DNA of 64,000 nt. Origin: Peribacillus frigoritolerans (GTDB taxonomy: Bacteria > Bacillota > Bacilli > Bacillales > DSM-1321). Shown here one piece after another: positions 63,649 to 64,000 of the stretch. The translations under genes and the position numbers were made by a program. The notes beneath the pieces are model-generated. The model was not told the DNA's origin and ran no database searches. It saw only the letters and a list, made by a program, of their open reading frames with translations. The stretch's first letter is position 1. Each line of letters opens with the position of its first letter. The stretch covers positions 1-64,000 of the forward strand of contig NZ_JAUUTW010000020.1 of the NCBI RefSeq assembly GCF_030676415.1, in the 5' to 3' direction.

Positions 63649-64000
63649 TCCAACTGTGAAAAGGCCACCCGCACCGTTCAAGCCTATGAGCGAGAGCTTA
63701 TTCAATTTATTGAACAATTACTCACTTATTCGGTGGAAATCAATTTAGACTTGGAAAAAGTTGTGGACGGTTCCCTCTTTAAATCTCTATCTACCCGGCA
63801 CATTCGAAGATATCAGGAATGGTTATCAGAAAAAAGCCCCTATGCCTTGACAAAAGGAGCTTATTCCGTTGCCACATTATCCAGAAAGACAACCATCATT
63901 AAGAACTTTTTGAAATTCCTGTTCGAATCAGGCTATATCACTGCACCAATTCATGAAGGTTTCTTTAAGATCAATATTCGTAAAGATGATCGGCCGAACC
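63649..64000 (+). pseudogene. Tyrosine recombinase/integrase, N-terminally truncated, runs off the window
   Basis: The frame after TAA at 63646-63648 reads SNCEKATRTVQAYERELIQF, SLSTRHIRRYQEWLSEKSPY and ATLSRKTTIIKNFLKFLFES, the SAM-like N-terminal domain of an XerC/D-type integrase. No start codon exists between the stop and the homology, so the beginning is lost. The catalytic domain lies beyond base 64000. Confidence 0.7.

Overview
The window looks like chromosome of an endospore-forming Bacillaceae (Bacillus sensu lato, in the Peribacillus/Cytobacillus/Bacillus range). It is AT-rich, has strong AGGAGG-type ribosome sites, a GerW-like sporulation gene, KtrC/KtrD potassium uptake, a Rex-type operator before ldh, and an L-box lysine riboswitch. 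No rRNA, tRNA or CRISPR array was seen. The region is accessory and decaying: I count about 20 broken or truncated genes and at least six mobile-element traces.

Layout. 1-13.4 kb lies between two inverted copies of an IS1182-type end. It holds a DinB protein, a MerR regulator with a MerR-style 19-bp-spacer promoter behind it, a tandem duplication of an APC permease plus YtcJ-like amidohydrolase pair, a frameshifted D-cysteine desulfhydrase with a wrecked GntR gene, and riboswitch-controlled dapA. 13.5-20 kb carries a spore-type small ORF and a five-gene molybdenum hydroxylase operon (XdhC, FAD, 2Fe-2S and Mo subunits plus a MocA-type nucleotidyltransferase). 20-31 kb is a redox-enzyme zone: a serine recombinase with a res-like site, a GC-rich SDR, two MDR oxidoreductases, an E3, an old-yellow-enzyme/hydrolase/TetR cluster with palindromic operators, and fragments of TetR, FAD monooxygenase, SDR, OYE and E2 genes between them.

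31-44 kb has a decayed glutamine-utilisation set (glnK and glsA broken, glnT intact), a dead IS4 element, PadR plus two DUF1048 proteins, a CPA1 antiporter followed by ktrC and ktrD, a DinB protein and an SMP-30 lactonase-like gene. 44-54 kb has a PhoX-like protein and two copies of an IS110/IS1111-type element flanking gerW, a PAP2 phosphatase and several tiny membrane proteins. 54-64 kb has a GNAT enzyme, a YobN-like amine oxidase, a broken lipoprotein, a lactate module (ldh, lctP, and remnants of a second ldh-lctP pair), a 5'-truncated group II intron and a truncated tyrosine recombinase.

The most notable observation is the pair of IS110-type elements. Comparing the two copies fixes their ends at a CT core. 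Their conserved ~400-base non-coding 3' region contains short segments that match both the joined element ends (donor) and the target AACTAAC-CT-GCCCC, arranged around a small hairpin as expected for a bridge RNA. That target is the start of a short dispersed repeat family found repeatedly in this window, so the element appears to home to a repeat. One hairpin in that repeat family shows a compensatory base change between two copies.
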